Shown: positions 12,521 through 25,679, counted from the stretch's first letter. The stretch: DNA of 64,000 nt from Membranipora membranacea (GCA_914767715.1 OU612073.1:21390001-21454000), one strand, 5' to 3'. Notes: generated from the sequence alone by a model not told the origin. Made by a program: numbers and translations.

Positions 12521-13980
12521 ACTGTGCCAAATCACTTCTAAGTAGCCAATATTTGTGATTCATCATCATCCGTCATAGCAGCTCTCGTTTAGCTTTCCTA
12601 ATAGCCAGCAGTGCATAGCTGTAGCTTCTTTTGTTGAGGTTACCAGTTCTCATATTGTAGCCTATGGATGGGACAGCTGAAACGCCATTCTACAAAGCTA
12701 ACCTTCACTTAGAAGATGAACTTGATGTTACTCTTTTGGGATTATTGAGGACAGGAGAAACGGAGTTCGACCTGTTAAATTAAAATTGGACTGAACTGCT
12801 TCCTTCTCTTTTTGTGAGGGTGAGCTAAAAATGCTTTCTTTCTCAACTGTATTTATCTAAATGCAGCACAGAACGCCAACAGCGTAGCATTTTCATGTTT
12901 GTTAGGTACAGTGAGAAGATGCAGATAACCGCTATTTATATACTCCATTGACTAAACAGCCTGAATTTAAAGTCTATTGTTATAAAAACTTTCAACTTTT
13001 TTTGTGGAGCCTTGACTTTGGCTTCGACTAAAAGTATTCTAAGTAATCTATGTTTTCAGATAAATTATTAAATTCCAAATCAAATGATGCAATGATCAGC
13101 TGCTCTCCTCCACAGATGATAAGGTGAGTGTTATTTTATTCTCCTGAATTGTTGCTGTTGAGCTAATTTATGTCATAGCGTTATTAGGAAAATTCTACTC
13201 CAACAAATGAATTGCAAACTTTTTTCAAAAATCCATTTGTATATAAATTGATCAAACTAAACACTGATTATGATCAACATTTAAACTTTTATGGCATGTT
13301 ATTCAATGGATGAAACTCAAATGTGAAATGATAACAAAGTTCAATCCTCGCTTTATGTTGATGCATAATAAAGATTGTTGTGCGAATGCTGCCAATGTAG
13401 GTTAGAATTGGTATAGGTTGTTTCACTCAAAGGTCACAATTGTCCGTCGAAAACGCGATGCCACATTCCCAGGGTTATTGCCAGGCAGTTGATTTCAATT
13501 TCTGTCTGCGAGTCTTCTGACCCAAAATGTTATAGAACTTTTTTTCATAATGCATTGGTTCTTGGACCGTTAGACCGAAAAGGGTGTGAAGCTGTTTGAG
13601 AAGTGACCAGGGCTTTTGGTTTCCATTGTTGATTCTGCTATCAAATAATTATAGAACTCCATGAAAGCTGAAAGCAGTTAGATATTGCACTGGTAAAAGC
13701 TTCATACTTATCTATCGGGAGTCATTGTGAAGCTATCGCCCTCCCAATTGTACAAATGTAAGACTTTACAATTATTACAAAGATTTGCACGTCTGCTTGT
13801 ATATTTTTTATTTTAGTAGCAACAACAGCCACCCCCTTGATGGTGTTTGGGAAGGCGATCACAGCTGTAGGCGGTCGCCAAGGGGTGGGGTTTGGTAAAA
13901 GTTAAGGAAACACAATTATAAAAATGCTATCATTAAAAAAAATTAATTTACTACTTGTGAACCCCTACTTCCTCAAGGTG
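12521..13980 (+). repeat. Large tandem repeat unit 2 (internally deleted)
   Basis: It shares the AGCAGTGCATAGCTGTAGC / GTAACCAGTTCTCAT-like block near 12580-12690, the GGACAGGAGAAACGGAG block near 12750, the donor-like AAGGTGAGTG near 13120 and the GCCAGGCAGTTGATTTC block near 13470 with unit 1. The GATGAGTAAC and ACTAAGGTAGGA segments are missing. Confidence 0.75.
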
Positions 13981-16930
13981 AAGTGAATCCAACATGCAGA
14001 CAAATTACATTAAACTTGATCTTTACTCTGCTGTGCCAAATCACTTCTAGACTTGAGTCAGTATTTTGTATATTGGTGACTCCACCGTCATAAGATCTCT
14101 AATTTAGCCTTTCTTATAGCCAGCAGTGGCTATCTGTAGCTTCTTTGTTGAGGTAACCAGTTCTCATATTGTAGCCGATTCGGTGGGGCAGCTGAAACGC
14201 CATCCTCCAAAGTTAGCCTTTACTTGGAGTTGATGGACTTGATGTTACTCTGTTGGGATTATTGAGGACAGGAGAAACGGAGTTCGAACTGTTAAATTTA
14301 AGTTGGACTGAGTTGCTTCCTTTCCTATTTGTAAAGGTGAGTTGGAAATGCTGAATTTCTTGACTATGTATTTCCCTAAATGCACAACACAACATGCCCA
14401 CAGCGTAGTATTTTTCATGTTCGTTGAGTTTAGTGAGAGGTTACAGATAACAGCTATTTACTCCATTCATTAAACTTTTGAGTTTGAACTCCATGGTGAT
14501 AACCACCTTCATTTTTTGTGGAGTTTTGCCTTGGCTTGACTAATAGTATTCTTCATACTTATGATAATAAAAGACTGTATAGTAGCCATGTCACGCCTGT
14601 CAAAACTGTGGGGGCATGGCAAAGCTGAACTAGCAGTACAACAAAAATAAATCAATTTTTATCCCTTCTATTTTCAGATTAGCTTTTAAATTGTCATTTA
14701 AAATCACCCAGTGATCAGCTGCTCTCCTCCACAAAAGATTGTAACAGTAACAGCATGAAATATTATACTTTAATTTGTTTTGTGACAAAAGCCGTAGAAG
14801 TCATCCGGCGGTTCAAATACTAGAAATAATTGTGATGTTTGTCATTCTTACCTGCGGTTTTGTTGTAGGTTGAGCCAGTCCATAACAATGAATACTGAGC
14901 TGTGATAAGCTTAGTACCAATAAGTACCTTCAGAGTTTTGAAGGCCATCAAGCAGAAAATGGAGCAATATAGCCTAAATAAGATCCCAACTAGCGAACAG
15001 TCCTAACTAAGAGTACCGGTATGTCATACACAGAAGAACCTGATATTTACAAAGACAAAGGTGGCTGGCATTATGTTTGGTGAGTGTTGTCTTATTCTCT
15101 CAATGACTGTAAAAATTGTTGCTGTCGAGCCAGTTTGTCATTTATGTATGTCATAACCTTATTGGGAAAATTCTACTCCAACGAATGCATTGTTTTTTCG
15201 AAAATCCATTTATTTTGGTATATAAATTCATTAATTTCGCAAAACAAAACACAGATAATGATCATATTTAAACGTTGATCTGAGGACGAAACTCAAATGT
15301 CAAAATGATTACTAAATCAATCCCTCAATTTCATATCTTGTCTTGATGCACAATAAAGTTTATTATAAGAATGCTGCCAATGTAGGTGAGAATTGCTAGG
15401 CTGGTTTATACTCCACTTTCACAGTTTGTCGCTAACAAGCGAGAAGGTAAACTAATATCAGTTTCCCCAACCCCAATACAATTCACTTTATTATGACTAA
15501 CATGTGGAGCCATCATCCGTATATGGATATTTGAATATAAATGACTGCGCTGGCTTGAAATGATGTGACAGAAGACACTAGATCATGATGTCTCCATCTG
15601 CCCGTTACACTTTGGTGAAGACACTCTCATACCATCACATGACTTCTTGATCTGCTCTCTGCAGTTTCATATAACACTCTGATCTCTGCAGGTAAGATAT
15701 AAATGTTTATGATAGGACCGGAGCCGGCATATTGCCAGGCAGTTGATTTCAATTTCTGTCTGCAAGTTTTCTGACCCAAAATGTTATAGAACTTGTCATA
15801 ATGCATTGGATCTTGGATATGCTAGAGTTAGACCCACAAGGGTGTGAAGTCACTTGGGTTTGTAGTTTCCATTGTTGATTCTGCTGTCAAATATTTATAC
15901 TCACTTTATTGATTATAGATGGATTGTACTTCCGCCGACCTTTGGCTTTGCAAGGCTGGTATACTGTTGACTGATGTAATACACTGTCGGCTCTTGGTTT
16001 ACTAAGGTAGGACGTCTAGGCAGTTTCACCTGAAACCAGCTCCTAATTAAATCTTATGGTGGCTGGCTGGCTGTCTGGCTGTGGTAGTATAAGGCATGAA
16101 CCAGAAATATAATTAAACTCTTGTGTTTAGTGTAGTAGTACCGGATGAAGTATATATTTGTCAATCAGTTTTATACATTTATACATTATATACATTTATA
16201 TATATTTATACATGGCGACTCCCTGTTAAAATTCTAAAGCTATATGTCTGAAGTTTTTCTCACTATAATAATTCTGATAATGATTACAGATCAGAGAAGA
16301 CATGTCATGCTGAAAGCGGATTGGTCATTGGCATTGGGATCAGCCTCCTGCTTACATACTGGCACTCCATGAGAAGGAAAATATTATGAGAGCATGAAGA
16401 GGATTTTACAGAATGTTGCGAATAAAAGGGTAATACCAATACATTTCGAGTCTCGATGATCTTTTTAGCAAGGATTACCAGGTATCTGCATCACAAAATT
16501 ATCAAAATTTATTAATTCAATCCATTACATATATGAACTTTATTTTGGATAATACTAGATTAATTTGTTGAGAATGTTTTACAGAATACCAAAGAAGTTG
16601 CTCCAAGCATCTTGAATTATGTTTTGTAGTCATAAGCTGACACATTCCTGTCCCATGTAAAGACGCTTTTGATAGCGGGAGGCTAGTATGTATATATGGT
16701 AGAAGATTAGTGTTATTATGACTGCAGATAGCACCTCTGACTAAAGACGGGTCGCTGCAAGGGAGGGACTTTCCTCACATATTTAATCTCACACAAAAAT
16801 CATGTAAGTAACCCTCATATCCTCCAAACAGTATTCCTGATGTGTCATGATGGTGTACGAACCAACTATAATGTCATTAAAATAATTACTATCATTTACT
16901 AAATTGATTTACTATTGGTGAGCCCCTTCT
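13981..16930 (+). repeat. Large tandem repeat unit 3
   Basis: The same order of landmarks as unit 1 recurs: GTAACCAGTTCTCAT near 14154, AGGACAGGAGAAACGGAG near 14265, GGTGAGTGTTG near 15079, a TATATGGATATTTGA block near 15520, CTGCAGGTAAGAT near 15687 and ACTAAGGTAGGAC near 16003. It also contains a transmembrane-exon relic at 16290-16389. No reading frame is shared among units. Confidence 0.75.
16290..16389 (+). pseudogene. Relic of a transmembrane-coding exon
   Basis: After an aatgattacag acceptor the frame reads SEKTCHAESG, then a hydrophobic helix (LVIGIGISLLLTYWHSM) and RRKIL before TGA at 16387. Relatives at 27352 and 28569 keep the helix but differ in stops. A single-pass membrane protein exon that decayed during array duplication is inferred. 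Confidence 0.5.
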
Positions 16931-19440
16931 TCCTCGAGGGGTAGCATTCTCAACTCCAAAATACAGGCAAATTACATCAAACTTGATCTATACTCTACTG
17001 TGCCAAATCATTCCCAGACTTAAGTCAGTAAGTAGCCCATGTCTGTGACTCATCCGTCAAAGCAGCTCTCGTTAAGCCTTTCCTGATAGCCAGCAGTGCA
17101 TAGTATAGCTGTAGCTTCTATTGTTGAGGTAACCAGTTCTCATATTGTAGCCGATGGGTGGCACAGCTATAACGCCATCCTACAAATTCAACCTTCCTTT
17201 TCTTTTTGTGAGGGCGAGTTGTAAATGTTGTATTTATTGACTGTGTACTTCTCTAAATACAGCCAAAAAAAATTCATGTTTATGACGTGCACTGAGAAGA
17301 TGCAGATAACAGCTATTTACTCCACTGACTAAACAGACTGAATTTAATGTCTATCGTTATAGTGACTTTCGTGACAGTAGCTGGTAGCAGCCATGAATAG
17401 TTTAAAACACGAAGTCAATGTGATGATTGTCATTCTTACCTGTGGTTTTGTTGTAGGTTGATCCAGTCCATGACAATGAAGATTGAGTTGTGATAAGCTC
17501 TGCACCTGTACCTTCAGAGTTTGGAAGTTTTGATGGTCATCAAGCAGGAAATGGAGCAATATAGCCTCAATAAGTTCCCAAATAATGTGTAGTCCTAACT
17601 AACAGTACCGTTGTGTCATGCACAGGTAGAAAGACCGCCTCAAGAACCTGATGGCAAAGACAAAGATGGCTGGCATTATGATTGGTGAGTCTTGTTTTAT
17701 TCTCTCAACGACTGTACAAATTGTAATGTAATTATCAATGTTTATTGCATGTCAATCTGAGGACGAAACTCCAATGTCCAAACAATTACTAAATTCAATC
17801 TCTCAATTTCATATCTTGTCTTGATGCACAATAAAGTTTATTATAAAAATGCCTCTCACCAATGTAGGTGAGAATTGTTAGGTTGGTTTACTCCTTTTTC
17901 ACAGTTTTTTTGCTAACAGAAATGAGAACGTGATGCCATCTACGAGCGAGAAGGCAAACTGATTGCAGTTTCCCTAACCCCATTACGATTCCCTTCTTCT
18001 AGGATGAGTAACCACATTGAGCCATCGTCTGTATATGGATATTTGATATAAATGACTGTGATAACTTGAAAGGCCGTGACAGAAGACTCCAGATTCATGA
18101 TGTGTCCACTAGCCGTTACACCAAGGTTACACCTTGGTTACACCTTGGTTACACCTTGGTTACACCTTGGTTACACCTTGGTTACACCTTGGTTACACCT
18201 TGGTTACACCTTGGTTACACCTTGGTTACACCTTGGTTACACCTTGGTTACACTTTGGTGAAGATACTATCATATCATCATGTGACTCCTCAATCTGCTC
18301 TCTGCAGTTTTATATAACACTCTGATTTGTGCAGGTAAGACGTGAATGTTTTAAAGTAGAACCGGTGCCAGCATATCATCAGGCAGTTCCATTTTTGTCG
18401 ATCAAGTTTTCGGACAAAAAATGTCATAAAACTATGTATCTTGCTGCATTGGACATTTGACCATTGGACCCAGAAGGGTGTGAAGTCATTTGAGAAGTCG
18501 CCAATATTTGAAGAGTCCATCAGTCATTCTGCTATCAAATAAATTATCTAACTCATTCTGTTGATTATAGATGCATCGTGCTTCTGCTGACAACACGATT
18601 GTCAATACCTTTTTCTCTGTATAGCTTGCATAGCCACTTACCTGATCTTATTTACAAAGAGCTAAATCAAGCTGAAACTAATGGAAGGTTCGACTGTCAA
18701 CTTGAGAGATTACTAAGGTAGGATATCTTGGCAGATTCATCTTAAACCAGTTCCTAATTAAATCTTTCGGTACCATGTTCAAACCCCATCCTGATGAAGG
18801 GTAAAGTAAATATGGCCATGAAACTAGCGCCTGACGCAACATTGGCTTTCAAGTGGGTAAAAAAAATTTGTTAGCAACTCTAAATGTAACAGAAATGCCA
18901 CAGAAAAGAATACTGTTTTGGAACCAATAATGCATTGCTTGGTGATAATCAAGGGTCGCTAGATTTGTATACAAGGTTCCTTGCATACGATCGATCAGTG
19001 TAGCTAAAATATCTCATATCTACTGTTTTGCCAGCTTATTATTGTTTACTTTTTTGTCAGAGCGGATTTTCATATACTAGAGATCAGAAGGCAGTTAGAT
19101 CATTTGCACTGATATAAGCTTCCTACCTATCTATCGGGAAGTTAGTGAAGCTGTGCAAGGTTATTATTCCCTCAACTGTACAAAGGTAAGGCATTATAAT
19201 AGACCCACAATGTGTCTGGGTGCATTCTTTTCTTTTTAGTAATAAAAGTAGTTTTTGGGAAGGCGATCACAGCCGTAGGCGGTCGTCAAGGGGGCTGAAG
19301 TTAGGAAACTCAACCAACTTACTATGATTTCATTAAAACATACTATCATTTGTTAATTTACTACTGGTGAGCCCCTACTTCTTCGAGGGGAAGGGACTCC
19401 AAAATGCATGCAAATTGCATTAAACTGAACTAAAATCTAC
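16931..19440 (+). repeat. Large tandem repeat unit 4
   Basis: Landmarks: GTAACCAGTTCTCAT near 17130, a shortened TTTTTGTGAGGG block near 17205, GGTGAGTCTTG near 17683, TAGGATGAGTAAC near 18000, GTGCAGGTAAGAC near 18332 and ACTAAGGTAGGAT near 18712. It contains the 11-bp minisatellite at 18127-18258. Confidence 0.75.
18127..18258. repeat. 11-bp minisatellite TTACACCTTGG
   Basis: Eleven identical units plus a final variant (TTACACTTTGG). The same point in unit 3 has a single CGTTACACTTTGG, so the array expanded locally inside unit 4. Confidence 0.95.
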
Positions 19441-20800
19441 AGTGCCAAATCACTTCTAGTAAGCAACCCATGTTTTTGACTCTTCCGCCAAAGAATTTAG
19501 CCTTTCTAATAGCCAGTAGTGGATATCTGTAGCTTCTTTTGTTGAAGTAACCAGTTGTCATATTGTAGCCGATGGGTGGCACAGCTGATACACCATTACC
19601 CAAAGACAGCTTTCACTTAGAAGATGGACTTGATGTTACTCTGCTGGGATTATCGAGGGCAGGAGAAACGGAGTTCGACCTGTTAAATTGATGTTGGACT
19701 GATCTGCTTCCTTTTCTTTTTGTGAGGGTAAGTTGTGAATGTTGTATTTCTCTAAATGTAACACAAAATGGCAACAGCGTAGCACTTTTCATGTTTGTTA
19801 GGCTCAGTGAGAGGTTGCAGATAACAGCTATTCAATCCATTGACTAAACAGGCTGTTTATAAAGTCTATGGTTTTTATGGAGTTTGACAATTTTCGGTAA
19901 GGAAGGCTTTGATTAATAGTATTATTAAAGCTTGATTTTATCTCTTGTATTTTCAGATAAGCTTAAAATCAACCAGAAATCAGCTTCTCTCCTCCACTCA
20001 AAAGTAAAGGTATGATAACAGCGACTCATTAGGTTTGTCCCAATTAACAGGAAAATTGAGAATTTGATGCTACATCTTCTTTTATTTTGCTGAGGCAACT
20101 CAAATTGGTGAGTTGATCGAATCACCTGCTCATGATGATTTTCGACATAAAAATCTTTTGTTAAAATTATTACTGCTGTACGTTTTCTTTGAAATATGTT
20201 AAATATGAAGCCTACAAATATTCATAGTGAGGTACATCAGAAATCATATTATAATAAAGTTTGTAATACAAATGGAAATGAGAGCCATATTTCCAGCAAA
20301 AGGTTTCACTGTTTGCAGTTTCTCATAAAGTTTTTGTAATCCATTTTTTAGAATGAATGATGACAGTAAGCCATCATCAGTATATGGATATAAAAACTGT
20401 GTTAGCTTGGAAGGATGTTACAGAAAACAGTAAGATTCATGATGTTTCTACCTAACTGCTTCACCTTGGTGAAGATACTATCAGATTGTTAATGCCTTTG
20501 GCTTAGCATAGCCCATATAGCTGTTTACTGATGTTATACACGATGAGCTAAATAAAGCTGAAACTAATGGATGGTTCGACTGTCAACTCTGTGTATACTA
20601 AGGTAAGATGTCTTAACTCTGGCCTCTGACACAACCAAAACTATTATTTGAATGCAAAAAAAATAATACTGCTTTGGAACAAACAATGCATAGCATGGTG
20701 GTAATCAGTGGGTCACTAGATTTGTATACAAGGCTTTAGGCAACTGTAGAAGCTAGGGAACTCTGATTTATCATTAAATTTTTACTGTTTACCACCATTA
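19441..20800 (+). repeat. Large tandem repeat unit 5 (truncated)
   Basis: Carries GTAACCAGTTGTCAT near 19547, GGCAGGAGAAACGGAG near 19657, an AATGAATGATGAC block near 20350 and ACTAAGGTAAGATG near 20598. The middle is shortened. Confidence 0.7.
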
Positions 20801-21160
20801 TTAATTTATTTAACAAATAGGAGTATGTTTTAAGGCATGAAGAACCCGAATACAGGAAGCCTTGTAAACTGCCCTTAAATCCTGGAGGTTAATTATATCA
20901 GATTGTACAAGTTTCAATTGCACACTTTTGTACATTTACTACAACACTACTATAATTGCTTAGCTTTATCTGTAATTACTGTGCATCAGTTCTTAGCTAG
21001 TGCGGGTGAACAAAAACCTGTTTGAGTAAGCTGAAACAGAGTACTAGCACGCACCAAATGTAGTTTTTTTTAAGTCTTTTGACCCAAAAGACAGTGTAAC
21101 AGTGCTTTAAGAAATCAATGAATATACTTCAATAACAGATGTAAAAGGTGTAGTCACCCT
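20801..21160. other. Spacer between repeat array and retroelement patch
   Basis: AT-rich sequence; I see no gene or repeat that I can support. Confidence 0.4.
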
Positions 21161-21164
21161 CAAA

Positions 21165-21540
21165 CAAAGTTATGATTTACAACCCTTCTTGAGTCAACAA
21201 TCTGACCGAAGCACCATAAACATGGAGCTTGAGAAATGACTTGCGTCAATGCCTTTTGGTTACGTTTTCCCCCCAGGTGGGTGAGGGACATCTGATGGTG
21301 GTTGATGAGTTCTTTTGGCTTCTTTGAGATATTTTGGCAAAGTGAGAAAACGCTGTAATCTCATATTAGTTTCCTTCTATAGTGAACGGAGTTAGACAGT
21401 TTATTGTTGTTTTTTCGCAGAGGACTTGTAGTTATCCCCAGTCCTTTGAGATTTGGTCAAGCTTATAGGCAACAGGGTTAAACGTGTCAAAAGCATCCAC
21501 CCCACCCCTGGTGTAATTAATGCTGTCAATTTGATGGTCA
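21165..21540 (-). pseudogene. Diverged copy of the repeat at 22720-23173
   Basis: Shares GAGTCAACAAT, CATGGAGCTTGAGAA, CCTTTTGGTTAC and CCCCCCAGGTGGGTGAGGGA with the block starting at 22737. On the minus strand it keeps a relic of the short ORF at 23036-23173 (HDHQIDSINYTR here, HDQIDGIYYTREWG there). Part of a repeated element of unknown class. Confidence 0.5.
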
Positions 21541-22520
21541 TGAGGAGCAGCAACTGAGAACTGAGAACAAAGCCCCAACCCCAGTCCCAAATAGTCCCAC
21601 CTTACATTGCCAATAACTCAAGTTCACTATCTTTACTTTACTGATTTGTGTATAATCCACTGGTAAAATACCTATCCTTGTCACCTGATGACGATGACTC
21701 CACCGTCGGCTGAAATTCAAAACGACGAAAGGACTGAAAACCTTAACTGGCCTGCTGTCACCTAAACCACAATAAAAAAAATCTGGAAACTGGGCACCTT
21801 AACTAACACCCATGAAATTACCACAACTCTCTCTTTTATCCCAGAGCTCATCCGCCATTAATTTTACACGGTTGCCGCTTGACAATCAATTTAGTGGACT
21901 GAATAAAGATCCAAATACCCGCCATTAATTTTACACCGTTGCCGCTTTACAATCAATTTAGTGGACTGAATAAAGATCCAAATACAGAGTACAGTAGAAA
22001 AATCTATCGCCTCCTTAGCCATCCTTACTCCGACCCTTCACTCAAGACCAGACCAGGCTCTCTTACAACCACAAACCCTTCCTTCTTTTATTTCATTTTT
22101 TTATTTTTCTTTCGTGATATCAAATCTAACAATACATCCCTGAAGTGAAGATGGCAAGATTTGTGCCATCGATACTGTTTTCAGAAAAGTAAATCTCAAT
22201 GGGAATTAGTTTTTTTTTTCAAACACACTTCCTAGTTTCTTATCGGCTGATAGACCCAACATTCTTACAGGCCGCATGAACTGTGTATCCTCAGTGAATC
22301 GGATGCTAAAAATCACAGTGTGGATAGTCTTCCACTAACTTATTTCCGTGTGTTGGATTCTTTGTTTGAGAAATTTTTGTACTATTTTATTCTTTTCGGT
22401 TAGAAAACCCAGATTTGCATGACTAAACCTGGTGAAACAGGACACAACCAGAGCCAGCCGTCTCGACCTCATCTACATATCACCTGCTTTCAAATATGCT
22501 TCTTGGTTGTAAGTAAAGTT
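21540..22520 (+). mobile_element. LINE fragment, endonuclease region (copy 1)
   Basis: Aligns by eye with 24150-24930 over several blocks (CATTAATTTTACAC, AATCACAGT, TTTCAAACACACTTCCTAG). Near 22459 one frame reads SRLDLIYISPAFKYAS, which matches the end of APE-type endonuclease domains of non-LTR retrotransposons. The frame is broken by stops. A 67-bp direct duplication lies at 21852-21985. Confidence 0.6.
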
Positions 22521-22719
22521 CTTTCTTTGTTGCTAAGGTCCTTTCCTAATTCCTACTTCCTAGTTTCTTTGTTCCCAGTGAATGAGACACCGACAAGTAT
22601 CTTATTAATAATTATGGCCGGGACTATTACTTCCAAGCTTTCAAGGCTTTGCGCGAATCAGCTCATACTGAGTATCAAACAAGGACAAGGAACTGACTAC
22701 ATGTTATAGAAGTTATCTC

Positions 22720-23173
22720 CAATATTCCCATTCTTCTTGAGTCAACAATATTTTTTAGTTTTAGTGATCAAAACACTAACACATGGAGCTTGAGAACTGA
22801 CTAGCGTCAAGACCTTTTGGTTACAGTTCCCCCCAGGTGGGTGAGGGATATTTGATGGTGGTGGATGATGAGATTGTTTGGGCTGCTTGGAGCAATTATG
22901 GCAAAGTGAGAAAAAGTCAAAAACTCTTTTATGGAGAGTTTTCTGTAATTGAAAATGGAATTTGACAGTTTATTGTTGTTTCTTGCAGCGGTGTAGTTAT
23001 CCCTAGTTCTTTGAAATTTAGTCAGGCTTGATTTATTATAGTTCATAGGGACCAGGCTTAAACCTGTAACAAGTGACAGCCCATCCGTCATCTGGCATCG
23101 GAGTGCCCCACTCCCTGGTGTAGTAAATGCCATCAATCTGGTCATGAGAAATCGGAATGTCAGACTGACTCAT
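22720..23173 (-). CDS. Short repeat-associated ORF, unknown
   Basis: On the minus strand a 45-codon ORF starts at 23173 after a ctttcag acceptor-like site and ends at 23036. It begins MSQSDIPISHDQIDG and includes YYTREWG and DDGWAVTCYRF. A diverged copy at 21470-21540 keeps the HD-Q-ID-I-YTR core, so the peptide may have been coding in an ancestral element. I do not recognise it. Confidence 0.3.
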
Positions 23174-23206
23174 CCTCCCTGAAAGACACAGAATATCATA
23201 GACATT

Positions 23207-23536
23207 TTACTCACTTATGATCCCAGCATCCACCCCAGGGACTGCTGTCTCTTTCTCCTTCTTGTCGCTTTTGGTGTTGTTACTGCTGGTGGTAGAACTA
23301 TATTGTTGTTGTTCAGACTCAGAGTTTTTAATCAGCAACTGTCCAACTTTGTCTTTCATATACAGAGCAAGCCAATTAAAGATCTGGTGTTGCCCCTTTT
23401 TATCCTCTATAGTTTTTACCTCGGGCTCATTCAGGTGTCTACAGAAACTTGATCTCAAATTTGTGAACCATGTTTTAGCTGCCTCAGGTGTGACCCCAAG
23501 TGTCCCAGCTATAGATGCCCACTTCTCCTTCCTCAA
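23207..23536 (-). CDS. MADF/Myb-SANT-like DNA-binding domain fragment
   Basis: The minus-strand frame reads KEKWASIAGTLGVT, then AAKTWFTNLRSSFCRHL. This fits the W-x2-IA-x2-L ... W-x2-LR-x3-R pattern of MADF and Myb/SANT-like domains. A Ser/Gln/Lys-rich linker follows, then a stop at 23207. The frame has no convincing ATG (it opens at TTG), so an upstream exon is likely. Such domains occur in host transcription factors and in the accessory ORF of Harbinger-type transposons; the repeat-rich setting favours the second. Confidence 0.5.
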   Translation of the reverse strand: MRKEKWASIAGTLGVTPEAAKTWFTNLRSSFCRHLNEPEVKTIEDKKGQHQIFNWLALYMKDKVGQLLIKNSESEQQQYSSTTSSNNTKSDKKEKETAVPGVDAGIISE

Positions 23537-24149
23537 GGAAGCAATTTGATGTTATTAGTGTCCATTTATAGAGCTGTATTTTCCTGTACAAGGCTGACAA
23601 GCTTGATATCATCCATGCTAGCAGTAGTAGATGACTGTAAATAATAACAATATGTAAGTTGCAGAGTTGAGCGAGATCTATAGGTTGTTGAGACTAGTTG
23701 TATTTATGAACCAGTGTTAGCTGCGAAGTACTCTATATACTCACAGTCACATTGTTGATGTGTTTAAAATGCTATGTATACGTCAATGGGTCACAGGTCA
23801 AAAGCAACAATAGCCGTGCGACGGTACCACGATAATGTTGCAGGTGCGGTATGCAGTTTGCCCCGTGACACGTGGAGCTTACCTGCGCAGTCGTACGCAC
23901 ATAGTACGTGTTCCGCTGGATTTACCTGCGACTGTCTGGAGCTTGTGTGTGACTGACGTATGTAATCCCCAATATTGCGTGACATTTGGAGTGGACTGAG
24001 TACCTACATAGCTGGGCACCACACACAATGGGCTCTATAACTAAACCCTGAAATTTAGTATAATGTGGTTTTTTCCATCTCAGAACTTGACTTTTTCTGT
24101 AATGAAGGATTGATGTATGTACATAATTTCCGCTTATGCTCCAAATCCT

Positions 24150-24930
24150 ATGCCCTCAAGGTGATGCTCGGGAAATCCTGGGGATCAGGAATACAGTGGC
24201 GCAGCAAGTCAATCCAGAACCGAACGGAGAACAAAGCCCCGACCCTCACTTACCAGATAAGATTGCAAACAACACAAGTTCACTATTCTTATCCTCGACA
24301 TCTGATGATGACACCACCGTCAACCGAGATTAAAAAAGGCTAAAGCCAGGCCTGCTATCTCCTTATCAACAATCAAAATAATCTTGAAACTGAGCACCTA
24401 AACCAACACTTATGAAATTACCAAAACTCTCTCTATTATCCCAGAGCTCATGCACCATTAATTTTACACCATATCAATTTAGCTTACTGAATTAAGGTCC
24501 CAGTAAATTAGAACCTCTTAGCCTTCCTTACTCCGACCCTTCACTCAAGACCAGACCATGCTCTCATACAACCACCTTCCCTTCTTTTTTTCTTTTACTT
24601 CATTTTTTTCTTTTTTTTTCATGATATCTTATCTAATCAAATCTAATCAGGATTTGTGCCACCGGTATCGTTTTCAGGAAAGTAATTTCCCACTGATAAG
24701 TGTGTATGCTCCACTTCAAGGGGAGTTCTTTTTTTTTCAAACACACTTCCTAGTTTCTGATAGCCCCGACATTCTTGCAGGTGACATTAACTGTCAATCC
24801 TCAGTGAATTGAATGCTAAAAATCACAGTTTGGATAGCCTTCCACTTATTGGTTTCCGGGAGTTGGATTGCTTGGTTGAGAACTTTTGACTTCTGGACTC
24901 CTTTTGGTTGACACACTTGACAAAGCGGCG
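24150..24930 (+). mobile_element. LINE fragment, endonuclease region (copy 2)
   Basis: A frame at about 24660-24812 reads FPLISVYAPLQ, then PDILAGDINCQSSVN. These are the YAP and GDxN motifs of the APE-type endonuclease of non-LTR retrotransposons. A stop follows at 24810 and the remainder is degenerate. Same orientation as copy 1. Confidence 0.7.
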
Positions 24931-25027
24931 AATCAACCAGAGCCGCTGTGTTTCAGTGTTGTACCACTACATCAAATTCTCAACACAAATATACCATGAC
25001 ATATTACAATAAAATCAAGATGGCTTT

Positions 25028-25611
25028 GAATCTAGTATATGCAATGACAGTTGTGCTTTTATGCAAAAATATTCTTCCAAAAATCAAGAACCTATATCAG
25101 TCATACCATTGCCAGAAAACCATGTTGCACCACCATGTCTAAATGAATGGGGAGTCAATTTTGTCTTATGTTTGCCTGCTCCGAGCACTGTGATAAAACC
25201 TGAGAAAATTCCTTGTTGGGTACAGGAAACAGAAGGGTCTTCTGCTCCTGACTGATTTTTAGTCAGATAATCATATAAGTTTTGTGCAAGGACACAAAAG
25301 GAATTGGCAATATGCGCGACCTTGACATTGACGCTTATCTCTGAGTGTTTGAAGCTTGTAAATATAATCATTAGGAAGGTATTTCCAAACCTTACAGACT
25401 TGCGCTTCAACTGATGATTGATTGTAAGCTTAGATCTGGCAACTTCCGACGGTCTGAGAACTCCAAAAATTATTAATACAAATAAGGCCTTGCACATGCG
25501 TGCACAGGTTACATTGTACAGCACATCAGTTGCAACGCATAGACGATGTAAATGATTTTTTGAAACCCTGTTTGTGATGAAGTTGGGTTCTCTATATAGG
25601 ATGGCTAACAA
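25028..25611 (-). pseudogene. Tyrosine recombinase catalytic domain, frameshifted
   Basis: FGVLRPSEVARSKL contains the first catalytic Arg, and LTPHSFRHGGATWF contains the H-x-x-R box. After a stop near 25084 another frame continues LIFGRIFLHKSTTVIAYTRF, with the expected nucleophilic Tyr. One frameshift therefore separates the box II Arg from the Tyr. Confidence 0.7.
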
Positions 25612-25679
25612 TAAGGCAGTCCACTCACCATGAAGTCAATAGACAAGTGCCCAATGTGGAGTCCTCCTAAGGTCACAGG

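Noticed and set aside
18066-18325. Three plus-strand ORFs
   Set aside because: Translation of the 11-bp minisatellite.
23774-23985. Overlapping 60-64-codon ORFs on both strands in a GC-richer patch
   Set aside because: They mirror each other on opposite strands and show no domain or splice signals.
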